NCBI GenBank assembly: GCA_947623965.1
Contig: CANQIF010000004.1
Span: 1-64,000 of the forward strand
Origin: an uncultured Alistipes sp.
Lineage (GTDB): Bacteria > Bacteroidota > Bacteroidia > Bacteroidales > Rikenellaceae
Length of the DNA: 64,000 nucleotides
Direction: 5' to 3'
How positions within the stretch are numbered: the first letter of the stretch is position 1; each line of letters opens with the position of its first letter. Shown piece after piece: positions 8,066 to 16,034 of this stretch. The notes below the pieces were generated by a model. That model had not been told where the DNA came from, did no database searches, and saw only the letters and a program-made list of their open reading frames with translations. The position numbers and the translations under genes are program-made.

Positions 8066-9877
8066 ATGCTGCACACGCTCTCCATCGTCTGGGACGTCGA
8101 TCCGGTCTGGATCCGGATCGGTACCTTCGACATCCGGTACTACGGCCTCATGTGGGCCCTGGCGATCCTCATCGCCGCCAAGTTCTTCGACAACTTCGTC
8201 AAGCGCGAGGGGCTGCCGGCCGAGGTCTCCGAGTCGGTCTTTCTCTACGGCACGCTGGCGACGATCATCGGCGCCCGGCTCGGGCACTGTCTTTTCTATG
8301 ATCCTGTGGGCTACCTCTCGCAGCCGTGGACGATCATCACGGGCTTCCGCGACGGCGGCATGGCAAGCCACGGCGCGGCGATCGGCCTGCTCATCGGCTT
8401 GTGGCTCTTCTCGCGCAAGAACCGGCTGCCCTACCTCTGGTCACTCGACCGCATCATGGTCGGCGTGACGATCGGCGGCGCCGCCGTCCGCTTCGGCAAC
8501 CTCCTCAACTCGGAGATCTTCGGCACGGCGACCGCGCTGCCGTGGGGTTTCGAATTCGTCCGCTCGGCCAAATGGCTGCACGAATACGCCCCGGCGGCGG
8601 TCCACCCGACCCAGATCTACGAGGCGATCTGCTACCTGGCGACCTTCGCCGTGATGCTGTGGATGTACTACGGCCGCGACCTGGGACGCCGGCGGCCGGG
8701 GATGATGTTCGGCATCGGGTTGATCGGCATCTTCCTCACCCGCTTCGCGATCGAGTTCATCAAGACCGAGCAGGAGAGCTTCGAGGTGGGCTGGGCCCTC
8801 GATATGGGGCAGTGGCTCTCGATCCCCTTCATTCTGTTGGGCGGCTGGATGATCTGGCGCGTCGCGACGCGGCCCGCCGCTGCGAAGGGCTCGACGGCCT
8901 CCACGGCTTCGGCAAAGCCCGGGACGGAGCGGGGCGCGCGACCGGCGCGGAAGCCGCGGCGCAGACGCGAGCCGAAGCAGGAGGCAGGACGCGACGCGGG
9001 ACCGGGAAACGGACACGGATCGGCGTCGGGCGCCGGGCGCCAAGCCAAGCCGGGAGCCGGGCGCAGCTCGGAGCAGAAGACCCGGAGCCTGAACGCGGGC
9101 GCGAAGGCGGAAACGAAGGCCGAATCGCAGACGGCCCGAAGGTCGAAACCGAAGGCGGAGACCGAACCGGGAAAGAACGGCGAGCCGGAAACGGCACGGA
9201 AGCCGAAGGGGGCACCGGAGCCGGAGCGGAAACCGGAGAACGCACCGGGATCGGGACAGATGCCGGAGAACGCATCGGATTCAAGGCGAAAACCGGAAAT
9301 GGAGCGGAAGCCGGAGACGGAGGAGGCTTCGAAACCGGCGCGGAGGCCGCGGCGCAAACGCGGGCCGAAACCGGAGACAGGGGCGCAACCGAAGCCGGAG
9401 GCAGGGCAACAGCCAAGGCCCGAAGCAGGGCAACAATTAAGGCCGGAGGCTGGGCAATTAAGGCCCGAGGCTGGGCAACAGCCAAGGCCAGAGGAAGCCG
9501 ATGGCGCCCCGAAGCCGAACCCGACATCGCAGCCGGAGACGGAACAGCGGCCGAAGCAGACGCCACAGCCGAAAGAGACGCAGCCGGCCACCGAGCAGCA
9601 GCCGAAACCGGCGCGGAGACCGCGGCGCAGACATGGACCGAAGCCCGAGGCGGGGGCGCAACCGAAGCCCGAGGCTGAACAATCCGCGAAGCAGGGGGCT
9701 GGGGTCGAGCCGATCCCCGCCCAGACGCCGAAGTCTCAGCAGGAACAAAAACCGAGACCCGTCCAAACGCCGAAGCCGGAACAACTGCCGAAACCGGTGC
9801 AAACGCCCGAGCAGGCGCAACGACCGAATCCCGAGCCGGCGCAACGGTCGAACCCGGAGCAGGAGCCGAAGGCGTAG
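8066..9877 (+). CDS. lgt: Prolipoprotein diacylglyceryl transferase with about 330-residue charged tail
   Basis: 603 residues, about twice the usual length. Residues 1 to about 270 are a complete Lgt: multiple membrane helices, the signature region GTLATIIGARLGHCLFYDP, FRDGGMASHGAAIG, and RFGNLLNSEIFG with the conserved Asn and Glu. The enzyme transfers diacylglycerol from phosphatidylglycerol to the lipobox Cys of prolipoproteins. After the last helix (LGGWMIWRVATRPAA) comes a tail of about 330 residues rich in Pro, Lys, Arg, Glu, Gln, Ala and Gly. It contains at least three copies of an ARRPRR-type block (about residues 290, 420 and 515) followed by KPE repeats. The tail has no recognised domain and would be intrinsically disordered, presumably in the cytoplasm. 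Confidence 0.93.
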   Translation: MLHTLSIVWDVDPVWIRIGTFDIRYYGLMWALAILIAAKFFDNFVKREGLPAEVSESVFLYGTLATIIGARLGHCLFYDPVGYLSQPWTIITGFRDGGMASHGAAIGLLIGLWLFSRKNRLPYLWSLDRIMVGVTIGGAAVRFGNLLNSEIFGTATALPWGFEFVRSAKWLHEYAPAAVHPTQIYEAICYLATFAVMLWMYYGRDLGRRRPGMMFGIGLIGIFLTRFAIEFIKTEQESFEVGWALDMGQWLSIPFILLGGWMIWRVATRPAAAKGSTASTASAKPGTERGARPARKPRRRREPKQEAGRDAGPGNGHGSASGAGRQAKPGAGRSSEQKTRSLNAGAKAETKAESQTARRSKPKAETEPGKNGEPETARKPKGAPEPERKPENAPGSGQMPENASDSRRKPEMERKPETEEASKPARRPRRKRGPKPETGAQPKPEAGQQPRPEAGQQLRPEAGQLRPEAGQQPRPEEADGAPKPNPTSQPETEQRPKQTPQPKETQPATEQQPKPARRPRRRHGPKPEAGAQPKPEAEQSAKQGAGVEPIPAQTPKSQQEQKPRPVQTPKPEQLPKPVQTPEQAQRPNPEPAQRSNPEQEPKA

Positions 9878-9937
9878 TCTCCCTGCGAAGCGCGGCGGGG
9901 AACACCGGCCGATAAAGCGCCGGAACAAACAGAAACA

Positions 9938-11059
9938 ATGGAAATTATGGAGAGTACCGTACATCCGATGGTCGCCGAGGTGAACCGCCTCGTGGGCGAT
10001 CTGCTGGCCGGCGGCCAGCCGCTTGCACTGCCCGGGATCGGGACGCTGCGCCCTGAGGCGCGCCCCGCCCGCCGCATCTCGAAAAAGCAGGTCGTCCCCC
10101 CCTCGCGGGCGATCGACTTTTCGTCGGAGGTGCAGGGTACTACCCTGCCTCAGCGGCTTGCCGCAGCCGCCCGCTGCAGCGAAGAGCAGGCCGAGGAGAT
10201 CTACCGCCGCTGGTTAGGCCATACGCTGCAGGAGGGCGTGCTGACGCTCGCCGGCATCGGGGTGCTCAAGGAGAAGCATTTCGCCCTCGACGCCGAGTTC
10301 GACCGGCGGATCAACCCCCAGGGCCACGCGCCCCTCACGATCCGGCACCGACGCCGGCGCTTCGACTGGGCGCTGGCGCTCGGCATCGTCGCGATCGTCG
10401 CGGCCATCGGCATCGGCGGTTATGGCTACCGGAGCTGGCGGGAAGCCGGCGGCTCGCTGCCCTGGTTGGAAAAGAAGCAGCCGGCCGCCGCGGCGCAGCC
10501 GGCGGAAACCGCATCGACGATGGAAGCCGGAACGGTCGCTGCTGCGACAGCGGAGGCTGCAACGGCAGCGGCTGAAACGACCGGATCGACCGCCCCGGCG
10601 GCTTCGGTCGCCGGAATGCAGCCGGCGACGGCTCCGACCCAAGCGCCGGCCGGACAGACCGGACAGACTGACGCAGCGAAAACCTCGGCGAACAGCACGG
10701 CGAACGTCGCAGCGAACGGCAGCCGAGCCGCCTCGCCGGGCGGAACGCAAGCCGCCGCACCGGGCATCGCAAAGACCCCGGCACAAGCTGCCACGCAACC
10801 CGCCTCCCGCAACGGTGTAACGGCGATGACCCCGGGGCGGTATTACGTCGTTCTGGGTGTCTTCTCGACGGTCGAGAATGCCGAACGGGCCGTCGCCGAG
10901 ACCGCCCGCAAGGAGGAGTCGATGCGCTGCGGCATCTACCGCTTCGGCGCCAAATGGATGGTCTCGCCCTTCGAATCGGCCGATGCCGAGGCCTGCACGC
11001 TCTTCCGCCGCGCCCATCGCGAGCTCTTCCCCGATCTTTGGACCTATCGCGCCCGCTGA
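9938..11059 (+). CDS. Membrane protein with CCDC81-like HU domains and SPOR domain
   Basis: 373 residues. Residues about 1-60 and 65-125 resemble the paired CCDC81-type prokaryotic HU domains found in Bacteroidetes (LALPGIGTL and GVLTLAGIGVLKEKHF). A membrane helix follows (WALALGIVAIVAAIGIGGYGY, about 148-168), then an Ala/Thr/Pro/Gln-rich linker, and a C-terminal SPOR domain (about 295-370, GRYYVVLGVFSTVENAERAV). SPOR domains bind denuded peptidoglycan at division sites. By analogy the protein may join cytoplasmic DNA or filament components to the septal wall; this is inference. Its stop overlaps the start of the next gene (TGATG). Met4 (9947) is an alternative start. Confidence 0.85.
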   Translation: MEIMESTVHPMVAEVNRLVGDLLAGGQPLALPGIGTLRPEARPARRISKKQVVPPSRAIDFSSEVQGTTLPQRLAAAARCSEEQAEEIYRRWLGHTLQEGVLTLAGIGVLKEKHFALDAEFDRRINPQGHAPLTIRHRRRRFDWALALGIVAIVAAIGIGGYGYRSWREAGGSLPWLEKKQPAAAAQPAETASTMEAGTVAAATAEAATAAAETTGSTAPAASVAGMQPATAPTQAPAGQTGQTDAAKTSANSTANVAANGSRAASPGGTQAAAPGIAKTPAQAATQPASRNGVTAMTPGRYYVVLGVFSTVENAERAVAETARKEESMRCGIYRFGAKWMVSPFESADAEACTLFRRAHRELFPDLWTYRAR

Positions 11060-11547
11060 TGCAGCTCGCCGAACGAATCACCCGCTTGATCGATCTGGGA
11101 TATATCGGTCCCGTCGCGGCCTGGGTGCCGCGGCAGACCTACCGGTATGCCCTCTGCGGCGCCCTCAACATGGGGCTCGATGCGGTGTGGTACGCCGTCA
11201 TCCACAATTTCATCGTCGCCCGCCGCTTCTTCGATCTGGGGTTCGTGCTCCTCTCGCCCCACATCGCCTCGATGATACTGGTCTTTCCGATCACCTTCTT
11301 CAACGGCTTCTGGCTCAACCGCCACGTCGCCTTCCGCCGCTCGCCTCTCCCGCCGCGAAAGCAGCTCGGCCGCTACGCCCTCTCGATCGCGGGGTCGGTG
11401 GCGCTGACCTACGCCGGCCTGAAATTCTTCGTCGAGGTGTGCCACATCTGGCCCACCCCCTCGAAAGTGCTGACAACGGCCGTGACGGTCGTCTACAGCT
11501 ACCTCGCCGCAAAGCATTACACCTTCCGCGGCAGCGAACCGGCATGA
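11059..11547 (+). CDS. GtrA-family membrane protein
   Basis: 162 residues. The ATG overlaps the preceding stop in TGATG, which fixes the start. Four hydrophobic helices with the GtrA pattern: YALCGALNMGLDAVWYAVIHN, HIASMILVFPITFFNGFWLNRH, a third near SIAGSVALTYAGLKFF, and TTAVTVVYSYLAAKHYTF at the C-terminus. GtrA proteins are thought to flip or present polyprenyl-linked sugars for cell-surface glycosylation. No glycosyltransferase is adjacent, so the substrate is unknown. Confidence 0.85.
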   Translation: MQLAERITRLIDLGYIGPVAAWVPRQTYRYALCGALNMGLDAVWYAVIHNFIVARRFFDLGFVLLSPHIASMILVFPITFFNGFWLNRHVAFRRSPLPPRKQLGRYALSIAGSVALTYAGLKFFVEVCHIWPTPSKVLTTAVTVVYSYLAAKHYTFRGSEPA

Positions 11548-11585
11548 ATCTTGCCATTACCATTCATCCTCAAATACAACAAACT

Positions 11586-12461
11586 ATGAAAAGACAACTT
11601 CTTCACCTGATGCTCGGCCTGCTCGCCGCCTGCGCGGCGACCTCCTGCGAGAGCGACGATGACGGCTACAAAGCCCCCGAGGCGGTCCAAAAAGCCTTGC
11701 TGGCCCGCTATCCCGATGCCACGCGCATCAACTGGAAACAGCAGAACGGCTACGAAAAGGCCGACTTCGAACGTCCCGACTCCCAACTGCCCGGCGGCTA
11801 CAGCGACTGCTCGGCCTGGTTCGACGGCAGCGGCGACTGGTACATGACCGAGAGCGAGATCGCCGTGGGTGCACTGCCCCAGGCGGTCCGCGCCGCCTTC
11901 AACGCCTCGGAGTACGCCGCCTGGCGGATCGAGGAGGTCGAGCGCATCGAGCGCAAGGGCATGGAGACGCTCTACAGCATCGAAGCCGAAGGCCGTTCGG
12001 CGACGGGTGCCGAGAGCGACGTCGAGCTCTACTACACGGCCGACGGCATTCTGGTCCGCACCGTCGTGGATCGGGACGATGACGAGGTGCTGCTTCCCGA
12101 AGCGCTGCCGGAGGCCGTCCGAAGCTACATCGCCGCCAACTACCCCAATGCCCGCATCGTAGAGATCGGCCACGACCAGACCCTGGGGCTGCTCGAAGTC
12201 GAGATCCTCGACGGCCGGACGGAGCGCGAGCTCTACTTCGCCGGCAGCGAATGGGTCCGCACCGTCACCGACATGCAGCCGGCCGACCTGCCGGCAGCCG
12301 TACGGGAGGCGATCGCCGCTTCGGAGTATGCCGCGTGGACGATCGACGACGTGGACTTCGTCGAGGAGCCGACCCGCTCGTACTGGCGCATCGAAGTCGA
12401 ATCGGGCGGCCGCGAGATGCGCCTCGCCTACGACAACGCCGGGAACCCGGTCAAGCAGTAA
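11586..12461 (+). CDS. PepSY-like domain lipoprotein
   Basis: 291 residues from the ATG at 11586. The signal peptide ends in a lipobox-like AATSC (Cys at about residue 21). The mature part contains successive PepSY-like modules with the VQKALLARYPDATRINWKQ, LPQAVRAAFNASEYAAWRI and LPAAVREAIAASEYAAWTI signatures. This family is common in Bacteroidetes as periplasmic proteins of unknown function, related in fold to the beta-lactamase-inhibitor-like PepSY group. The internal repeats suggest duplication. It is last in the plus-strand run and is followed by repeat cluster B. Confidence 0.8.
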   Translation: MKRQLLHLMLGLLAACAATSCESDDDGYKAPEAVQKALLARYPDATRINWKQQNGYEKADFERPDSQLPGGYSDCSAWFDGSGDWYMTESEIAVGALPQAVRAAFNASEYAAWRIEEVERIERKGMETLYSIEAEGRSATGAESDVELYYTADGILVRTVVDRDDDEVLLPEALPEAVRSYIAANYPNARIVEIGHDQTLGLLEVEILDGRTERELYFAGSEWVRTVTDMQPADLPAAVREAIAASEYAAWTIDDVDFVEEPTRSYWRIEVESGGREMRLAYDNAGNPVKQ

Positions 12462-12529
12462 CCGGCCGAGCCGGGATGCGGCCGGATGTGCCGGCCGATG
12501 ACGCCGGATGATGACCGGCGGACTGGCGG

Positions 12530-12792
12530 CCGGCGAAGCTGCGGCCCGACAATCGCTACGCGATTGATTTTGTGTAAAAAGCCCGCAGCCGAGCGGACGG
12601 GCCTGCGACCATAAGGAGCAGCCCTCCGCCCGGGGGCGGCGGCGGGCTGCCGGTCCTGACGGACCGATTCTGCCGGCGGGCATTTTCGCCAAAATCAGCG
12701 GCTGCTGGCCGCTGCGCGGCCGAATTTGCCGCAAAACACTTCGACAACGACCAGCGGCTGCAGGTTGCCGATTGCTCCGCAACCGAATTCCG
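12530..12792 (+). repeat. Mosaic hairpin repeat cluster B
   Basis: Contains the AGCCCGCAGCCGAGCGGACG head, the CAGCCCTCCGCCCGGGGGCG body and four variable-stem hairpins: CAATCGC-TAC-GCGATTG (12550-12566), CGGTCC-TGAC-GGACCG, TGGCCGC-TGC-GCGGCCG and GGTTGC...GCAACC. It also has two GCCGCAAAACA-type tails. It abuts the palindromic promoter element directly. No gene. Confidence 0.85.
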
Positions 12793-12922
12793 CCTCGGCA
12801 AAATTGCAAACAAGTTTGCATTTCGCCCTCGACTTATTCGTATCTTTGGCTGCGCCTTAGATACTTCGTCTCGGCAATGCTCAAATAAATTTGGCATTGC
12901 GCTCGACTTATTCGTATCTTTG
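12793..12922 (+). promoter_or_regulatory. Tandem palindromic promoter element upstream of fabD
   Basis: Two copies of a palindromic module, each ending in CGTATCTTTG with the -7 box TATCTTTG (12841-12848 and 12915-12922). The inner palindromes differ: GCAAAATTGCAAAC / GTTTGCATTTCGC in the first and GCAATGCTCAAAT / ATTTGGCATTGC in the second, yet both remain self-complementary. The second copy has TTTG 21 bases before its -7 box. The downstream box lies 35 bases from the fabD ATG. A sister doublet occurs at 57521-57654. Confidence 0.75.
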
Positions 12923-12957
12923 CCCCGCAAAACGAAAGTTCTCAATACGGAAACAAG

Positions 12958-13845
12958 ATGAAACACGCGTATGTATTCCCCGGTCAGGGTGCCCAGTCGG
13001 TCGGCATGGGCAAAGACCTCTACGAGCAGAACGCCGAAGCGAAGGCCCTCTTCGACAAGGCCAACGAGATTCTGGGCTTCCGCATCACCGATCTGATGTT
13101 CGCCGGTACGCCCGAAGACCTCAAGCAGACGAAGGTCACGCAGCCCGCCGTATTCCTCCACTCGGTCGCCATGGCCAAGGCCCTCGGCGTAAAGCCCGAT
13201 GCCGTCGCCGGCCACTCGCTCGGCGAGTTCTCGGCATTGGTCGTATCGGGCGCCCTCTCGTTCGAGGACGGTCTGCGTCTCGTATCGAAGCGTGCGATGG
13301 CCATGCAGGCCGCCTGCGAGGCCGTGCCCGGAACGATGGCCGCCATCCTGGGGATGGCCGACGAGCAGGTCGAGGCGATCTGCGCCGAGATCGAAGGAGT
13401 CGTCGTCGCAGCCAACTACAACTGCCCGGGCCAGCTGGTGATCTCGGGCGCCAAGGAGGCCGTCGAGGCCGCCTGCGCCAAGGCCAAGGAGGCCGGCGCC
13501 CGCCGCGCACTGGTCCTTCCCGTCGGCGGCGCCTTCCACTCGCCCCTGATGGAGCCCGCCCGCGAGGAGCTCTCGAAAGCGATCGCCGAGGCGCCGTTCC
13601 GCACCCCCGTCTGCCCCATCTACCAGAATGTCGATGCCGAACCCCACACCGATCCCGAGGAGATCAAGCGCAACCTCATCGCCCAGCTGACAGCCCCCGT
13701 GCGCTGGACGCAGATCGTTCGCCGCATGCTCGGCGACGGCTTCGAAGCCTTCACCGAACTCGGCCCCGGCACCGTGCTGCAGGGGTTGATCCGCAAGGTG
13801 TCGGCCGACGTGCAGGTCGAGTCGAAATCGACGCTCGAAGCTTAA
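12958..13845 (+). CDS. fabD: Malonyl-CoA:ACP transacylase
   Basis: 295 residues. The N-terminus AYVFPGQGAQSVGMGKDLY, the active-site serine in GHSLGEFSALV, an Arg in the KRAMAMQ segment and the His in GGAFHSPLM are the expected catalytic features. It moves malonyl groups from CoA to acyl carrier protein for fatty acid synthesis. Length is normal. It is monocistronic by context: strong promoters upstream and a strong terminator downstream. Confidence 0.96.
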   Translation: MKHAYVFPGQGAQSVGMGKDLYEQNAEAKALFDKANEILGFRITDLMFAGTPEDLKQTKVTQPAVFLHSVAMAKALGVKPDAVAGHSLGEFSALVVSGALSFEDGLRLVSKRAMAMQAACEAVPGTMAAILGMADEQVEAICAEIEGVVVAANYNCPGQLVISGAKEAVEAACAKAKEAGARRALVLPVGGAFHSPLMEPAREELSKAIAEAPFRTPVCPIYQNVDAEPHTDPEEIKRNLIAQLTAPVRWTQIVRRMLGDGFEAFTELGPGTVLQGLIRKVSADVQVESKSTLEA

Positions 13846-13848
13846 AAC

Positions 13849-13900
13849 GCTCGAAGCCTGAAACCTCGAGGCCTGAGACGGCTCGAAGCCTGAGACAGCT
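13849..13900. repeat. 17-base imperfect tandem repeat after fabD
   Basis: About three copies of a CTCGAAGCCTGAGAC-like unit directly after the fabD stop and before its terminator. Non-coding; same minisatellite-like style as elsewhere in the window. Confidence 0.6.
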
Positions 13901-13914
13901 CACAAATCGCAAGC

Positions 13915-13958
13915 AAGCTGGAATGAATTGGTTATCAATTCGTTCCAGCTTCTTTTAT
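13915..13958 (+). terminator. Rho-independent terminator of fabD
   Basis: A 16-base stem AAGCTGGAATGAATTG / CAATTCGTTCCAGCTT (one G-T) with a 5-base loop, followed by CTTTTATT. Confidence 0.85.
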
Positions 13959-13996
13959 TCAGTCGCAGAAAATAGATACTAATAAATTTAAGATAA

Positions 13997-14030
13997 TTGT
14001 TGTATTATTTTAATATCCTTACTATATTTG
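13997..14030 (+). promoter_or_regulatory. Promoter of ROK-family gene
   Basis: TTGTTG at 13997-14002, 20 bases, then TATATTTG at 14023-14030, followed 34 bases later by the start codon. A strong match to the Bacteroidetes consensus in a locally AT-rich stretch. Confidence 0.75.
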
Positions 14031-14064
14031 CGCGGTTAGTTACAAAAATAGAGTACCCTGTGAC

Positions 14065-15294
14065 ATGACTTCGCTTACCGAATTTTTCGTCAAACACGAA
14101 GACGAAACGCTGAAGGGCGTTTCGCACAAGAACAGCATCATCAAGCGCAACATCATCGCCCACATGGCCGCCAACGGCGAATGCACCCTCTCCGAGCTGA
14201 CGAAGGAGCTGCATATCAGCGTTCCGACGATCACCAAATTAGTGCAGGAGCTCGTCGAGGAGAACATCGTCTCGGATCTGGGCAAAGTCGAGACCCCGGG
14301 CGGCCGCCGGCCCAACATATTCGGTCTGGCCAGCTCGGCGATCTACTTCGCCGGCGTCTACGTCGGCCGCGACAGTATGCGCTTCGTCATCACCGACCTG
14401 CAGAACAACATCATCGTCGAGCATGACGACACCGACTTCGAGCTGCAGGACCGCCCCCAGTGTTTCGAGCGGCTTTGCCACAACGTCGAGCAGTTCATCG
14501 CGACCTGCGGCGTCGACCGCGCCAAAATCCTCGGCCTCGGCCTCTGCATCGTGGGGCGCGTCAACCCCGAAACGGGCCGCAGCTACAAATACTTCACCTC
14601 CTCCGAGCAGTCGTTGCGCGACATTCTCGAAGAGCGTGTCGGCATCCGCGTGCTGGTCGAGAACGACACGCGCGCCCGCTGCTACGCCGAGTACACCTGC
14701 GGCAAGTCGAAGTCCGAGAGCAACGTCATCTACCTCCACATGGGCCGCGGCGTGGCGATTGGTATCGTGATCGACGGCCAGCTCTACTACGGCAAGAGCG
14801 GTTTCGCTGGCGAATTCGGCCACATTCCCTTCTTCGACAACGAGGTGATCTGCTCGTGCGGCAAGAAGGGGTGCCTCGAAACGGAGGTTTCAGGCGTGGC
14901 GATCGAGGAGAAGATGTGCCGCGAAATCGAAAAAGGGGTCAACACGATTCTGCGCGAGAAGTACGTGCAGCAGAAGCGAATCCACATCGACGACATCATC
15001 GCAGCGGCCAAGAACGACGACAACCTCTCGATCGAGCTCATCGAGGAGGCGGGCGAAAAGGCCGGCAAGGCGGTCGCCTTCCTGCTCAACACCTTCAACC
15101 CCGAGACGGTGATCGTGGGCGGCAACTTAGCCGCAGCGGGCGACTACATTATGCTGCCGCTCAAGTCGGCCACGAACAAATACTCGCTCAATCTGGTCTA
15201 CAAGGACACGAAGTTCCGCGTCTCGAAGATGCCCGAGAACGTCGGCGCCTGGGGCGTGGCGATGCTGATCCGCAACAAGATCATCGGATTGTAA
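14065..15294 (+). CDS. ROK-family transcriptional regulator / sugar kinase-like (NagC/Mlc type)
   Basis: 409 residues. An N-terminal winged helix-turn-helix (about 20-75, CTLSELTKELHISVPTITKLV) is followed by a two-lobed ROK domain. The ATPase-type NDTRARCYAEY, the glycine-rich VIYLHMGRGVAIGIVIDG, GEFGHIPF and the zinc motif CSCGKKGCLE are all present. ROK regulators of this layout repress sugar-use genes and respond to a phosphosugar or to transporter state. The conserved Asp of the kinase site is present (END), so residual kinase activity cannot be excluded. Its stop overlaps the start of the next gene (TAATG). No sugar genes are adjacent. Confidence 0.9.
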   Translation: MTSLTEFFVKHEDETLKGVSHKNSIIKRNIIAHMAANGECTLSELTKELHISVPTITKLVQELVEENIVSDLGKVETPGGRRPNIFGLASSAIYFAGVYVGRDSMRFVITDLQNNIIVEHDDTDFELQDRPQCFERLCHNVEQFIATCGVDRAKILGLGLCIVGRVNPETGRSYKYFTSSEQSLRDILEERVGIRVLVENDTRARCYAEYTCGKSKSESNVIYLHMGRGVAIGIVIDGQLYYGKSGFAGEFGHIPFFDNEVICSCGKKGCLETEVSGVAIEEKMCREIEKGVNTILREKYVQQKRIHIDDIIAAAKNDDNLSIELIEEAGEKAGKAVAFLLNTFNPETVIVGGNLAAAGDYIMLPLKSATNKYSLNLVYKDTKFRVSKMPENVGAWGVAMLIRNKIIGL

Positions 15295-15935
15295 TGAACA
15301 TCGAGGGGAGGATCGTCCGGCTCAGGGCCGTCGAACCGGCGGACATCGACCGGATGTACCTCTGGGAAAACGACGCCTCCGTCTGGGAGGTGAGCGGCAC
15401 GCTGGTGCCCTTTTCGCGCCACACGCTGCAGCGTTTTCTCGACGAGCAGGCCTACGACCTGCTTCAGACCCGCCAGCAGCGGCTCATCATCGAGGTGCCG
15501 GAAACGACCGGACAGACGGATGACGGACAGGAGGCCATGCAGGACGGGCAAACGGGACAGAACGGGCAGACCCGGCAGGCAGGACAGACCGGGCTGGAGA
15601 TGCGAGCCGTGCAAGCGAGGCAGGCCATGCGGGCGGTCGGGGCGCTCGACCTGTTCGAACTGGATATGCTCCACCGGCGGGTTGGCCTCGGCATTTTGAT
15701 CCATGCCGAGGCGGACCGATTGCACGGCTATGCCCGGGATGCCGTCGAGACCATCTGCCGGCATGCCCGCGAGGTGCTGGGGCTGCACCAGGTCTGGTGC
15801 AATGTGGGGGCCGCGAACGAAGCGAGCCTGCGGCTCTTCGCCGCCTGCGGATTCCGCGAAACGTGCCGCAAACGCGACTGGCTCCGCACCGCAGAGGGGT
15901 GGCAGGACGAAGTGCTGCTGCAGCGGATTCTCTGA
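15294..15935 (+). CDS. GNAT-family acetyltransferase with Gly/Gln/Thr-rich insertion
   Basis: 213 residues; the ATG overlaps the previous stop. It has the N-terminal IVRLRAVEPADIDRMYLWEND of RimJ/RimL/SpeG-like acetyltransferases and the C-terminal VWCNVGAANEASLRLFAACGFRE acetyl-CoA fold region. Between the expected beta strands (about residues 65-108) lies a low-complexity insert of GQTGQ, GQNGQT and QAGQTG repeats ending MRAVQARQAMRAV, after which the fold resumes with GALDLF. The insert is in frame and divisible by three, so the enzyme may still fold. Substrate unknown. Confidence 0.85.
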   Translation: MNIEGRIVRLRAVEPADIDRMYLWENDASVWEVSGTLVPFSRHTLQRFLDEQAYDLLQTRQQRLIIEVPETTGQTDDGQEAMQDGQTGQNGQTRQAGQTGLEMRAVQARQAMRAVGALDLFELDMLHRRVGLGILIHAEADRLHGYARDAVETICRHAREVLGLHQVWCNVGAANEASLRLFAACGFRETCRKRDWLRTAEGWQDEVLLQRIL

Positions 15936-15993
15936 ACGGCAGCACAGCGGAAGCAGTGTGTGCAAACCATTTCCCGACGAGAGGAGCTTGGAA

Positions 15994-16029
15994 CAAGCGG
16001 CCCCGGACTTTCAGGTCCGGGGCCGCTTG
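15994..16029. terminator. Bidirectional terminator between convergent genes
   Basis: A perfect 15-base stem CAAGCGGCCCCGGAC / GTCCGGGGCCGCTTG with a 6-base loop lies between the convergent GNAT and DUF2156 genes, 6 bases from the stop of the latter. T runs are weak on both sides, so efficiency is uncertain. Confidence 0.6.
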
Positions 16030-16034
16030 CCGTT

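Noticed and set aside
8326..9678. Alternative frame of 450 codons over lgt
   Set aside because: Arg/Gly/Ala-rich shadow translation; the lgt frame has clear membrane and active-site motifs and explains the region.
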